Shown here piece after piece: positions 1 through 11,858 of a DNA stretch of 64,000 nucleotides. The stretch comes from Psococerastis gibbosa (Eukaryota; Arthropoda; Insecta; Psocodea; Psocidae). Both the position numbers and the translations under genes were made by a program. Where the stretch lies: assembly GCA_963971405.1 (NCBI GenBank), contig OZ020489.1, forward strand, positions 22,470,290-22,534,289, read 5' to 3'. The notes under the pieces are model-generated. The model was given only the letters and a program-made list of their open reading frames with translations. It searched no databases and had not been told where the DNA came from. Position 1 is the first letter of the stretch; each line of letters opens with the position of its first letter.

Positions 1-736
1 ATTCTACACACTCACTGATAAGTGAAGCACAATAATGAAAATAATAACAATATTATTGATTCAAATAATAATTCATTCTTGTTAAGCAGAACAGCAGACA
101 CTAAATTTCCAGTTAAGTGTAATGGAAATCGATCTGAACCTTTTGCTTCTACGTGCAACTTAGTTAAATTGAACTCAAATTGCAGAAGAGTATTTTTTTT
201 TAATATTTGGGGTCCTGCAATTCATTGTTTTTCTGGAATTTTACTGACAAAAAAAGCTGAAACGTTTAACTATTAAGTTAGTTTCCAAACCTACTGCTTT
301 GTTTTCTTGTTTTTTGAATCACTTTATCACAACGCCACTGATGTAATGAGATGCTTGGTAATATAGCTTTACAATGTTTTTTTCGATTGCTGGTGTTCTT
401 CTAAGCTAGCGTACCAGATTAATTGTCATACCGTTTACCAAATAGAACACTTCTTGTAAAAGCAGGCCGAATCAAACACAATTAACTATTGAAAAATTCG
501 ACGTAAGTGTAGGGTTTTCTGATGAGATGAGAGTGAAAAAGAAATGAGAAAGAAAAAGGGCTGAGCTCGTCGTAGATCTCACTTGGTCAGCCCACGCGCT
601 TTCTAATGGATGTTTATGGATTTTGCATGAACAAATTATGAAATATCATATGGAATATTAATATATGAATAAATATGAAACTTCACTGTTTGCCATGTGA
701 AGGACTGGTGGAAACTGGAAATAACCGCTGCCTTAT
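1..736. other. AT-rich stretch, no gene seen
   Basis: No exon with splice signals, recognisable protein similarity or RNA gene was found. An 84-codon frame at 22-276 begins with an Asn-rich run and looks like low-complexity AT-rich DNA rather than a gene. Confidence 0.4.
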
Positions 737-1884
737 TTAGCCCAGGATAGATAATTTTTTTTGGAAATGGAAGATAATATGACAGACATTAAAGGAAAAA
801 TAAATTACGGGTGATTTAAGTTCGGGAGGCAGATAGGGGTGGTTTTTCAGGGTGAAATAGGGTGCATCTTCATCTTCCGACAAAGCTACAAGTCCTATGG
901 AAAAACGTCCAATAGAAAAAAGGAAGATAATAAGAAGATGTACAACTTTAGTGATTACACTTTTTTCACATAACCTCAAATGTTATGAGAAAAATGCCAA
1001 AAACTGGGGTTTTGGTTTTTTATTTTTAACTTTCACAAAAAAAAAACATTGTTTACGTGAAAATTGGGGAAAACTTACTTTTGTATGTTCTAAATACACT
1101 GTAATTTTTTGATTTAAAATATTAATGTTTCCAACTAATTTCGACTATATATGGAAAAAGCACCCTAATTTGCAATCGAACAATCTCACGTCAAAATGTC
1201 GATTTTTTTTTTTAAAAATAGGTGGGCCTTTTGTTCGTTGAAATCTATACTTATAAAGAACATTTTACACTACTCTGCAAAATTTTCTTAAAAAATGCAA
1301 AAAACCAAATCGAAAGATGATGTCTCTAATATTTAAAACATAGTCCGATCACCGCATAATTTAGTTTATCTAAGCCCTGTATTAATATCTGTGTCAATCA
1401 GCTCTAAAATAGAAATAGTAATATTTTCGTTCTTAAATAGTATGTTTAACGTTACATAACCTAAAAAAATAAAATCGAATGATATTTTAGTACAATAGTA
1501 CATGCGAGTTATTGTAATTTTGGATGACTAAATTGACCGGACAATATCTTAAATATTAAAGACATCATTTTTAAATTTGGTTTATTGAATTTTTTAAGAA
1601 AATTTAGCACAGTAGTGTATATTATTCTTTATACCATCGGAAAGTAGAGATTTCAACAAACAAAAGGCCCACCTAATTTTTTAAAAAAAATCGACATTTT
1701 GAAATGAAGATGTACCGTATTTCACCTTTAATACACACCCCTACCTGCCTGCCGAACTCAAATCGCCCGTAATTTATTTTTCCTTTAATGTCTGTCATAT
1801 TATCTTCCTTTTCCAATGGGTTTCATTCTACTATAATTTAATGTGTTTTTTTCACCATTTTTCAGGGGATCTACCCGGGGCTAA
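737..1884. mobile_element. Large fold-back element, about 1.15 kb
   Basis: The two halves are inverted copies. The ends read TTAGCCCAGGATAGAT on the left and the complement of TTAGCCCCGGGTAGAT on the right. About 767-875 pairs with 1702-1815, and 1196-1330 pairs with 1540-1700. The left half carries roughly 300 bp (890-1190) with no partner in the right half, so the palindrome is interrupted. No transposase frame is present. I read it as a non-autonomous DNA transposon; the family is not recognised. Confidence 0.6.
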
Positions 1885-2340
1885 GTGTCAAGTATTAATA
1901 TTTGGAATATCTTCAATTTAAAAGCCCCAAGAATTCGGCATCTCATAACGTCAAAACTTTTGTCACGATGTCGGGTAGAAGGGAACTTTGCCTGCTTCTA
2001 CGCGAAGTGCTTTGGATGGGATGTAAATTATTTATAAGTGCAGCATCATTTTCATCCGAACAATAATCACGGGGGCGATTAAGGCCGACTTCGACCCACT
2101 ATTTGACAGTTAAATAAATAAACAATATAAATTATGTAATTTAATTTATCTTAATATATATATTTCGACTGTCCGTGTTTATGTTCCGGGCCTCCTCTCA
2201 AACAACTGGACCGATTATGATGAATATTGTTGTGTGTGTTCAAGGAGATTCGAGGATGGTTTAGATTAACACTTTCGTCCACTGGAGAATGTTTTTATAA
2301 TTTGATTTTGGAATATTTTACATTGGTGCGTGTACATGGC
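1885..2340. other. Spacer, no gene seen
   Basis: AT-rich DNA followed by a moderately GC-rich stretch near 2165-2290 that has the look of a dispersed repeat. No coding potential or RNA gene was recognised. Confidence 0.3.
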
Positions 2341-2356
2341 TGCTGGAACTGCCGAC

Positions 2357-2503
2357 ATCAACCGACATCTAGCGGCAGACTGCGCTACATTTAATTTTCG
2401 TTTATCCCGACAGTTGGCGCTACCATCGCCAACCGAAATCAACTGACATCTAGCGGCAGACTGCGCTACATTTAATTTTCGTTTATCCCGACGGTTGGTG
2501 CTG
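2357..2503. repeat. Two-copy tandem repeat, period 81 bp
   Basis: A block of about 65 bp containing GACATCTAGCGGCAGACTGC occurs at 2357-2421 and again at 2438-2503 with only a few differences. The copies are separated by a short linker, giving an 81-bp period. This looks like a minimal minisatellite or a local duplication. Confidence 0.75.
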
Positions 2504-2514
2504 CGTGTGACCAC

Positions 2515-3060
2515 AATTAATTTACATGAGCAGAGACCGCGAGGCCGAAGGCCGAGCTGCCGCCCGCGGCAGGCGCAAGTGGTGGGGGCAGCACCGGGAA
2601 CCGCTTGTAATTATATAAATGAAATACGCAGCCGTTGCCCCCCCCCCCCCCAAAAGCAAAGGCACCCATCAGAAACTCTTCTTCTTCTTCTTCCTCGGTG
2701 CTACAATTCGGGGTGAGCATTGGCATCACCCCTCTCCGGACATTCCGGTCTAGGTCTTCCATCACTAACATCTTTCGCAGGTCAGTCTGCATCTCGTCTC
2801 TCCATCGGTTCTGTGGTCTGCCTCGCCACCTTCTGTCCTCCATTCTCACCCTGTATACGGAGTTGGGCGTGGGCTATTCGCTTCTCGTGCCCAATCCACC
2901 AAATTCCTAGGGCTTTTACGAAGACCTCGTCTATCTCGACGTTTCCTTCTCAAGGCACCACGTTCGTTCACCCCTCCGTATCCATTAGAAAGTATTATCG
3001 GTACTATTGTATTTCTGACATATGGTCGGAGACGCACTACCTATAAATTATTCATCGAAC
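2515..3060 (-). pseudogene. Decayed LINE reverse-transcriptase C-terminus
   Basis: Read on the minus strand, the segment encodes pieces typical of the C-terminal end of RTE/BovB-like LINE proteins, including GRPQNRWRDEM and a WAREANSPRPTPYTG stretch. The pieces lie in different frames with stops between them, so it is a dead fragment. A run of C (about 2638-2652) and a CTT repeat (about 2680-2696) lie inside it. The family assignment rests on motif resemblance only. Confidence 0.5.
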
Positions 3061-3744
3061 CCAAACAGGAAAATATTACAGAGAAGGCGGCTAGTTTGGT
3101 ACGAAGACTAAACAGTAAGTTTTTATTTGGTTTGTTACTAGGGTAGCTACGACCATCCATTGTTAATTATATTGGAATTATTTCCAACAAATACTGAAGT
3201 AGTGAAATGATTTTGGAAAAATCCGTAGTAGCAGGAAACAAATCCACTAGACAATAGCTAAGCCGCATCTAGGGTGGTTCTGACTATTCATTACTGTCTA
3301 CTGATAATTTAAATCCGGAGGGCAATAGTTGCTCCAATTAGGGGACACTTAATAGTAACAGCAGGCAATTTGACTGCAGGCTTCAATTGCCAGAAGGATG
3401 GTCAAAGATTCCACGTGACCACCATCTACAGTAGATAGTGTAAAGAAATTCTTTGAGGCAAATTTTGCAATTTTGCAGCGATAGCATTATTATTTTATCA
3501 AGGAGAATTCGCGGGGTTTTTCTGATAACATTATAATAATTTAAGAAAATAATACAATGGCCAGTAGCGTGATAAGAAACAGATTTCATATATAATGTAT
3601 GCATACTGATTAAATCAACAACAATAATTGTATCTGTGAAGCCCATCAGCTTGACAAGTACTAATTTGCTATCTTCCCAAAGATACCGTAGGTCACCTGG
3701 TAAACAGCTTTTTCTGAATCAGTTGTGCTCGAAAACCCACAACA
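3061..3744. other. Upstream flank of the TULIP-like gene
   Basis: No coding exon was recognised. The segment should hold the promoter and 5' UTR of the gene starting at 3745, but I cannot point to a convincing TATA box or initiator. Confidence 0.3.
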
Positions 3745-6700
3745 ATGAAGGTGTTCTTAATCTTCCTTGGCATTTTTGCCCTATCACAAGGGTTAACACA
3801 AGAAGAGATTGAACTTCAAGGTATGCCTGATTTTATTTGAATTCATAGATAAACCTTCAGAGTAAGTTAATTGATAGTTTTCAAATTGCGACACCCTATC
3901 ATTGCCACGGTGCCCCAAACTCGGAACTTGTTAAACTTGTTAAACTTGTTTATGCATCCCATCGAAGTTTTGTCATGATCATCAGTGATGCCCTTCAAGA
4001 AATTGGGTAATTTAAGCATTAAATTAAAAGCAACTAACGGCAAAACAGCGGAATTCGTAAAAATAATGTACTTTTTGTTAAACCCTCTTTCACCCCTCGA
4101 TGCAAGTCCGTCTCCTTTAGCATTTGCTCCAAATTTTTGAAGTAAAATGTTTTAGCTACATATTTTATTATGAATTTTATTCCTGTTAGCATTTATACAC
4201 CTGCAAACTTGTATACTGTAGGTTCGTTTCTATAGGTAAAAGTGCTGACCATGCTTGTCATATGTTTTTCAGCTGAAGGTAAACGAGTCATTGAAAAATT
4301 GATTGCTAATGGAGTTACACCAAAGGACATGGCATCCAATCTCAAGCAAATGTTTGAAAATTTTCTAAATAAGTGTGAAGATCCTTGTTTCATCGAAAGC
4401 AAAGACATTAACGTGAATTTGTTCAATGAAACAGTGATGTAAGTAAAGCCATAAATTTATTTAGGGCAGTTCCAACGGACTCCCAGAAAATTTTTGACGT
4501 GCAATGTTTCAAAAGGCAGACTAACCAACTGCTATTGGTAGGATTCTTGCTGTCTGGCCATACCGTACCGGAAAATTACATTTCAATATAGGCCTTCAAT
4601 TCTTTTAAAGCAGATAAATTACACCGAGATCCGTAAACTTGCTAATATAAGTTATGTATACACCCTGATGACTCTTCTTGAGGATTAATTAATTTTCTCG
4701 TAATAGACTACGCGATAGAGAAAAGAAATCTGAATTAACGGCGGACAGCAGAACAGACCCGCAACGCGGGTCGCTACCACCTGTTTTACCGTAATCTCAT
4801 TACAGTAGGTGTCCACAATAGATTTAAGAATTGAACTTTAAAACATTGACAATTTTGGTCAGTTTTACCCACCCAATGATCTTAAGACTTATTCTTGCTC
4901 GTAATTGTAAGATGTCCCAATAGAACAAACACAATTTGTTTCTTGTCTTACTTTCTACCGGAGCCACAGCTAGGAGTGAGCTTAACTGGCCTCCATAACA
5001 CCACCCTTTTAGAGATCTTAGAGCAGTGCGCACTCGCACAATGCATTGTTTGTTAATTATTAAGACTCTAGTTCTGATGAGACAAGTGGGTTATGATGTC
5101 TTTAACATCGCAACAATGGACATTCGCCGACGACGCAAGTCCCGTTAAAGCATAGCGCTAGCCAAAAAGACACTTATGTCTACCTGCGAGTAGGAGGGGT
5201 GTAACGTGTGCAAGTGACAAACATACGATTTCGAGATAATTGAGGCTCAAGTTGGAACTTCCATTTGGAAATGTACAGACCCCCTTTCCAGGTATTCTAG
5301 CACTGTCAAAATGACTAATCGAGCTGTTCCTATTGGCTTCTAAGACATGGAGCAGCATGAATAATAGCGTACCGTATTCCAAATAACAAAAAAATGTCAT
5401 TTGTACTTCTAGATCTTACCCCTCTGCCATATATTAATATACAAATTAAATTACTAATGTCGACGTTTACCTTATTTACAGTTTGAAAGGGCTGTTGAGC
5501 AACCTTTTAATGAAGGGTGTTCACGACCACTTAATCGATCCACTCACATTTACTGTCTTACCCAAGATTAAGTTTGACATGGCCATGAGTTTTAATAGCG
5601 TTGAAATTGATTCTGCATACGTCATGGATGGAAATATTGCCGGCATGATACCAGCATGGGGAGATGGAGATCTAGTGTAAGTAATGTCCATTGACGTCCA
5701 GTCGATTTACGATAGGCAGGTCCGAATTTTTTTTTTTTTTTGAGCGCCCTCAGGCCCAGGCATACTTGCCCCTCCCCCTTTCTCCATTATTGGAACAATA
5801 TAATAGGGGGGAATGAAGTAAAAAAACTCACTTTGTGAAAGTCAGTTTGCACTTGAACGGCAGAATAATGATTAATTGACTTTGCACTTGTAGTATGAAC
5901 GTGACTGATGTAGTTGCAAAAGTATCCGTAGAACTGACTAGCAGGGAGCTCTCGCTGGTTGTCAAGAGCCTGGACTTCGATTTACAGCTTGGAAGCCTTT
6001 ACGTGAGTATATAATATTTTTTTTAAATTAATGCAAAGTAAATATAGGCTAATTACAAATCACGGCCACCCCAAAGCTTCCGCTTGTCGGGGGTGGCGTC
6101 TTCTTAACTAAATGTTGCAACTTATTTTATGTATTTTCAATTGGTCTTGCCTATTGAGTTTCTAACGTTCAACCATTTTTTATATTGCTTTTTTTGCTTC
6201 TCCAATTTTTCCTCCTTTTTTATACTATAGATTGGGGGATTTCGTTAAACAAATTTGGTATTAGTACTTTATTTTCTCTGTCCCCATATTTTTTGTAGGC
6301 TATGTAATTGGTATCTGTAACCTTTGTTGTGGCCTCGTATATCTTGTTTTATAATTTTAAATTTTAAGATTTTTATTGTACATTAATAATTAATTAACCG
6401 AAAAAAAATCAAATTTATTGTAATTATTGTGAAAGTTATATACCTACTGTAAATCTTTCTCATAAGTTTAAAATCCGTTTTATATATGGAAATTATTTCC
6501 GGGTTTACTTGAGTTTATAATATTTTTAACTAATTGTAGCATTTTTTTAAGCTTCTTATATTAAGGTGCAGTACTCTAACGTCTTTACAATTAGAATTCA
6601 TCATCCTTTAGTCTTTTTCAATTACATCGACTTTACTACGATAAAATTGCTCAAAATGTTTTTTCTTTTTCACTCCTAATCTTATTTTTAGTGTTTTTGG

Positions 6701-9700
6701 GGAAAGTTGCAACATTTTTACAAGAATGCTACAAGTTATCTAAGTCTTCTACATATTTTTTTTACACTTACACTTGCCCCTTCTTCTTTTTTCATTAATA
6801 TTGTACCCTCTGATGTCCAAACATATTTGACCAGTCTCTTCTTTAGTTTTATATATAATAATAATAATTCGTTTAATTCATTAAATAAACAATAGTGAAA
6901 ATTACAATATCAAAGCAAACCAAACGCGGGCACAGTAAAAAATCAACCGTTCAGGATGAAAAATAAAATTTGAATCCTTTTAATTGCATTGTTGTAATTA
7001 ATCATAATTGTTGCATCTAAGCGCGTTAGAAAAATTCCGTAGACTTCGACACGGTCTACAACTGATATATCAACACTAAGACAAGTGTATTATGCCATTG
7101 TTCAATCAGTAACTCAATACAGTATTCTGGCATGGGGTGGTACATACAAGATCCCCTTGTATCCGTTAGAAATAGCAATGAGAACGCCCATTCGGGTTGC
7201 TCTTCGCAAACCTTACCGCTACCATTCTACTTCTCTCTACAGAGTTCAATGTTTACCCCATAACGCTTCTCTACGCTGAACAACTCATTCTGTATAGATT
7301 CAAACGCCATGGAACGAAATATGGGCGTTTAGTTTTGGTGCACCATGGTGTTAATACCAGACTTGGTGCCGGTTGCAACCTCAAAGCCATCAAACCCATC
7401 CCAGAACATTACAAACATTCCCATATTTACATATCTATCGCTCTTTACAACTTTCTTCTTGAACATATAAAATTAGTAATCGTATAAAATCAATATTTCT
7501 GAAGGAATCTTAACAATAATAAAAACCTAATAATATAAAACTTCATTCTTTTCTTCTAAAATCATATACTTTCCTTATTTACATTGTCATCAATCATAGT
7601 TTATTATGTATTAATTTAACATAAGTATACAATAACACGTAGTTCAGTTTAGTTTAACTTAGTTCATTATAATTAATTTTACTATAAGGTCAGTTTAGTT
7701 TAGTTTAGATCACGTAGTGTTAGTGTTTAAGTTTCAATAAAACAATGGTTCAGTTTATTCCTTAGGGCCCTTACCATGAGAAAATGTAATAATTTTAAAA
7801 ACGTTTTGTACAAAAGGATTCAATTATATTTCATTTCATTTTTTGTCAGCGAAACCCAAATTTACACATTAAAATGAAACGCAGCCTACGTGCCACCTAT
7901 AGGGTTCTTTCTTTATTAAATTTAGGCAAGAGATGGCTATGATGGCATGAATTTTTAAAGTGCTCACTTCTTTTGAACAAAAAGAAAAAGGCAACTTAAT
8001 CTAGGGATTAATTATTGACGCCAAAATTTGATAGTGCTTTGTTCGCAACTTGAAATGCAAAACATATTCTCAGTGCAATTAAAACGTATTTTTTATTTCT
8101 TTTCAGACCTACTTAGGAAACTTTTGCGGCGGTCTTGGCGATGTGCTTGCTCCTGTTCTAAACGACAACGTTGCCGATTACATACGACGAATTTTATACT
8201 ATTACAAGGATGACATCAAGAATGCAATTATCACAGCGGTAACAAAAGTTTATTTTCATACTTCATAGCAATAGTAAAGTTATATATGTTTAAAAACATC
8301 AGCAGTAGACACGTTGGTTGACAGTAGGGATGTACTCGGGATGGGGGGACGGAAAAGACAAACCTCATGAGGAAGTTATCGTAATCAACATTATTAAAAC
8401 CTGCAGTCATATATTTATTCATATGTATCGTATATGTTATCCTCTAGCAACCACAGCAGCTACAATTTCAGCAAACCTTAGGTTTCTTAAGGCGCCCACT
8501 CCACCGACCGATAGAATTTTTCTTTTTATAGAAATCTATTAAAATGTTTGTACTTACCATATTCCATGACGCCATTTTTTAATTTTAGTTTATTTGTTTG
8601 TGAATTTACTCTATGATCATTGATCAATTTTAACTATGGCATAGAGGAAAATAAACATTTCCGTCAATTCTGCAATGCGAGGTCGGTGGAAACGCCACCT
8701 AAGTCTTGAATGTCTGCTACCACGTCACCGTTTTTGTAAAGAACCCTAGCCGGTCGGTGGAATGGGCGCCTAATGTCGATCTCCCTGGAAGAAGCCCGTG
8801 ATGGTAAAGCCACTAATTTTGGAGTGCCAAACCAAAATCGCATCGTACGTGCGAAAACCTGTAAAGAATTTCAGTGGAGTGATGGGACGTGCTGGATATC
8901 AAACCAGTCTGAAATCCATCGCGCCACGGCATTTGACGACCAAGTCGACAAATCGTCTGTGGGAAAACCGTGCGTCCGAAAGCTACACTCCAAGCTGTTG
9001 GCATGCCACACACAAGCGCTCAGAACAACAAAACTTCAGAAACTGGTGGAGCGTTGGCGCGGTGTGATCCCCCCTCTAGATTCATCGCCCCACAGCATCC
9101 ATTTGGCGTGTTGGAGCGTTGGCGTAGTGGAATTTAAGCGGTCGTGGGTGGCCAGCTCAGGCGGGATTTCCACATACGTCAATGGTCAATGGTAAATGTG
9201 GTATTGACGTTTTTGCAGACATTAAAGACATACTAAAAATGTCTGCTACCACGTCAAAACCATATTTACCATTGACGTATGTGGAAACCCCGCCTTAAGG
9301 GCTGATAGAATCCAGAGAGAAAGAAGGCAGTTATTTGCGTAGGATGTACGATATTGTCAACACGGCTTCTGCATTTTGTCACAAACAATTTCAGGCCGAC
9401 CTGGTTATTATTGTAAGATACATGCGATAAGAAATTAATTTTTTTTCCGCAAAAACAAAACTTTTATTGCTGACAGCTCGGACCGCGATCATCTCTATAG
9501 GTGGTAATAAATAATAAACCGTAATAAATATGGAGGCCCAGGATACTGGGTAGGTTCATTGCGATTATCTGCCATGTTCCCATATCTAAGCCTATAATGT
9601 AGTCGGTTGTCAAAAATGTATAGTCATAATTTTTGTTTTAGGTAAATGAATTCTTGCACGGGAAAAGCCTATCAGATCTGATAGATATAATCAACGGATT

Positions 9701-9773
9701 GGGCACCACTTCAACTGCAGCTACGGCTACATCACCCAATTCTGACATTCGCAAAGTGTACACATACCTCTAA
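3745..9773 (+). CDS. Secreted group-7-allergen/JHBP-like (TULIP) protein
   Basis: Six coding exons join in frame: 3745-3820, 4273-4438, 5482-5676, 5894-6002, 8107-8238 and 9642-9773, giving 269 residues ending in TAA. Every junction has GT and AG. The start is the ATG before a hydrophobic signal peptide (residues 1-17, MKVFLIFLGIFALSQG). A short Cys pair follows (CEDPC), then alternating hydrophobic stretches and the segment NFCGGLGDVLAPVLNDNV. That segment resembles the C-terminal half of group-7 mite allergens and arthropod JHBP-like proteins of the TULIP lipid-binding fold. Such proteins bind a lipid in a long groove and are secreted; the ligand here is unknown. Intron 4 holds a dead LINE piece, and intron 5 holds two palindromic MITEs and a GC-rich block. 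The exon model is firm; the family name is my reading of the pattern and could be a related TULIP subgroup. Confidence 0.65.
7030..7490 (+). pseudogene. LINE reverse-transcriptase tail fragment
   Basis: Plus-strand frames encode YAIVQSVTQYSILAWGG and then, in a shifted frame, LYAEQLILYRFKRHGTKY. This is the usual sequence order at the end of a LINE reverse transcriptase, where the RT thumb is followed by the C-terminal region. Frameshifts show it is inactive. It lies inside intron 4 of the TULIP-like gene. The AT-rich stretch to about 7760, rich in CAGTTTAGTTTA-type repeats, may be its 3' tail. Confidence 0.5.
8491..8770. mobile_element. Composite palindromic MITE, left arm deleted
   Basis: The right arm is complete and carries TGTCTGCTACCACGTCAC and ends in AATGGGCGCC. 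The left arm keeps only GGCGCCCACTCCACCGACCG and then jumps to the interior (ATAGAATTTTTC). It is flanked on both sides by TAA, a 3-bp target duplication. It lies in intron 5 of the TULIP-like gene. Confidence 0.8.
8773..9159. other. GC-rich block between two MITEs, unrecognised
   Basis: About 390 bp of clearly higher GC content lies between the MITEs at 8491-8770 and 9160-9294. A plus-strand frame of 140 codons (8773-9195) crosses it and runs into the second MITE. I recognise no domain. The phrase TGGAGCGTTGGCG occurs twice. It may be a captured fragment or part of a larger element whose ends are the two MITEs. Confidence 0.35.
9160..9294. mobile_element. Hairpin MITE, 135 bp
   Basis: The element starts GGCGGGATTTCCACATACG and ends with the complementary arm CGTATGTGGAAACCCCGCC. 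The right arm has the shared core AATGTCTGCTACCACGTC; the left arm core is partly degraded. The arms pair along nearly their whole length with a loop of a few bases. The flanks are TCA and TTA. It lies in intron 5 of the TULIP-like gene. Confidence 0.85.
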
Positions 9774-9932
9774 AAAATTTGCCCGACATTACAGTTTAAA
9801 TCACAAAGTATTTCTTCACTGTTTTGGATGTACATAGGAAGCCTGAAGGATCATTTGATTCATTCCAATTAGACACTGAACCAATTAGAATATAATATGA
9901 TTGCTCACAGAACGTACTCTGGCAAAAAGCCT

Positions 9933-9938
9933 AATAAA
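9933..9938 (+). promoter_or_regulatory. Polyadenylation signal AATAAA
   Basis: AATAAA, followed by further overlapping AATAAA repeats, lies about 160 bp after the TAA stop of the TULIP-like gene, at a normal distance for its 3' end. Confidence 0.5.
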
Positions 9939-9972
9939 TAAATAAATAAAATAATGTTGACTTTTTTTCTAT

Positions 9973-10165
9973 TACTAAGCCAACCCAGCGGAGTTAAAAT
10001 GCCTCTCTTACACTCAACTAGGTCACTAGGAAGACCCGGGACCGTCTGCTTTACATGCCCTCCGAAGCATGGCCAGAATAAGTAGCAAGTGTGGGACTCG
10101 AACCAACAACCTTTCGGGTGAAAGTCGGAGTCTGTACTGACAAGACACTAGAGACTGATTAGAGG
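9973..10165 (-). mobile_element. tRNA-derived SINE, family 1, copy 1
   Basis: On the minus strand this contains a B-box-like GGTTCGAGTCCCACACTTGC preceded by a tRNA-like head, and then a body ending near CTCCGCTGGGTTGGCTTA. Closely similar copies lie at 12600-12785 (minus) and 45065-45235 (plus). A tRNA-like promoter region with a shared body in dispersed copies is the usual SINE layout. Confidence 0.6.
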
Positions 10166-10464
10166 TTGAGATTCGAGCAAACCGATTACGGTAGGCTCAA
10201 AGTAATTACGTTAAATAATTAATGGGATGTCACCTAAACACCGTTAACATGCATAAGTTAATTTTTGGTCAGGCGGCAGGTAAAACCATAATAATAAATA
10301 ATGTATAAAAATACTGCATGAGGCTGTATTGGGGGAGGGGGCCGTTACAAAAAAAACTGCTGCAGTTTTACCAGGTTTTGCCATAGAATAATATTTACTA
10401 TAGAATGCTAGTCGTACGCAGATAATGGAGCAATGATTGATGACCCGCAATTTACAATCTCCTA

Positions 10465-10740
10465 CAAATTTTGGCCCCCCGGACGCCCTTGCAATAGGGG
10501 GACTTTAGGCTGCTGCCACTACACCACGCCATCTCGGAGACTCCGATCATCTTCCGCCACTAGCTTCCAGTCTCGGGTGCCCATGGCGTGCACATCTTCT
10601 AGAACTAGGTCCATCCATCTGAGCCTTGGCCTACCCCTACCGGCTACCGAGTACCTAGCTTAGAGTGGTTGAAGGTGTCTTCCATAACCAGCCTCGCCGC
10701 CTGCATTCGGTGCACATGACCCAACCATTGGATATATACA
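10465..10740 (-). pseudogene. Decayed LINE C-terminus
   Basis: The minus strand encodes broken pieces resembling the last part of RTE/BovB-like LINE proteins: WLGHVHRMQAARL, then a Gly/Arg-rich turn, then EDVHAMG-like residues. Several stops interrupt it. The stretch is more GC-rich than its surroundings. Assignment rests on motif order only. Confidence 0.4.
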
Positions 10741-11052
10741 TACAATGGTACGACGGTAGGCCTACTTAATATAATTAAAGTATTTAACTTAAAATCGACG
10801 ACAAAATACATATGTACGGTATATACAAAGTGAAATCACTCACCCTTTCCGCGATGTATTTACTTCTTTGTCAGCACCAAATTTTGCTTCACACATGGTT
10901 TACAAATTTAAAAAACAAGCAACTTACGATAATATTGATTTTAACATGCACAACCCGCGCGCACATTGGTAAGCAAATAAACAATGATAAACATCAACAA
11001 TAACATTGCGCATGCGCAGATTTTGATGATGGTTTTATGTTTGGCGTTTTTT

Positions 11053-11437
11053 GGCGCCCATTCCATCGACCGGCTAGGGCTATTGCTATTTACAAAAACG
11101 GTGACGTGGTAGCAGACATTCAAGACTTAGGTGACGTTTCCACCGACCTCGCATTGCCGAATGCAAATGACATTGACGGAAATTAGAATTTTTCTTTTTA
11201 TAGAAATCTATTAAAATGTTTGTACTTAGATATCCCATGACGCCAATTTTTAATTTTAGTTTGTTTGTGATTTTACTGTATCATCATTGATCAATTTTAA
11301 CTATGGCATAGAGGAAAATAAACATTTCCGTCAATTCTGCAATGCAAGGTCGGTGGAAACGCCACCTAAGTCTTGAATGTCTGCTACCACGTCACCGTTT
11401 TTGTAAAGAACCCTAGCCGGTCAATGGAATGGGCACC
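11053..11437. mobile_element. Composite palindromic MITE, 385 bp
   Basis: Starts GGCGCCCATTCCATCGACCG and ends with the complementary arm closing in GGGCACC, flanked by TTT on both sides. Each outer arm carries GACGTGGTAGCAGACATT followed by CAAGACTTA. There a second palindrome begins (GGTGACGTTTCCACCGACC) and runs to its own mirror end before the outer arm resumes. It is one of a back-to-back pair with the copy at 11477-11858. Confidence 0.9.
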
Positions 11438-11476
11438 TTTGGCCAGTGCACAGAATACTATAATATATCGGCCATA

Positions 11477-11858
11477 GGCGCCCATTCCATCGACCGGCTA
11501 GGGCTATTTACAAAAACGGTGACGTGGTAGCAGACATTCAAGACTTTGAGAATTCCATCGATCTCGCATTGCAGAATGCAAATGAAATGTTTGTTTTCCT
11601 CTATGCCATAGTTAAAATTGATCAATGATCATATAGTAAAATCACAAACAAACAAACTAAAATTAAAAAATGGCGTCATGGGATATGTTAAGTACAAACA
11701 TTTTAATAGATTTCTATAAAAAGAAAAATTCTAATTTCCGTCAATGTCATTTGCATTCTGCAATGCGAGGTCGGTGGAAACGCCACCTAAGTCTTGAATG
11801 TCTGCTACCACGTCATCGTTGTTGGAAATAGCCCTAGCCGGTCAATGGAATGGGCGCC
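11477..11858. mobile_element. Composite palindromic MITE, 382 bp
   Basis: Same structure as the neighbour that ends 39 bp upstream: outer arms with GGCGCCCATTCC ends and the shared core, and an inner palindrome with the CTATGCCATAGTT and TGATCAATGATCA centre. The flanks are ATA and TAA, so the 3-bp target duplication is not intact. Confidence 0.9.

Noticed and set aside
22-276. 84-codon Asn-rich reading frame as a gene
   Set aside because: Low-complexity composition, no domain, no splice signals and AT-rich context make chance the simplest explanation.
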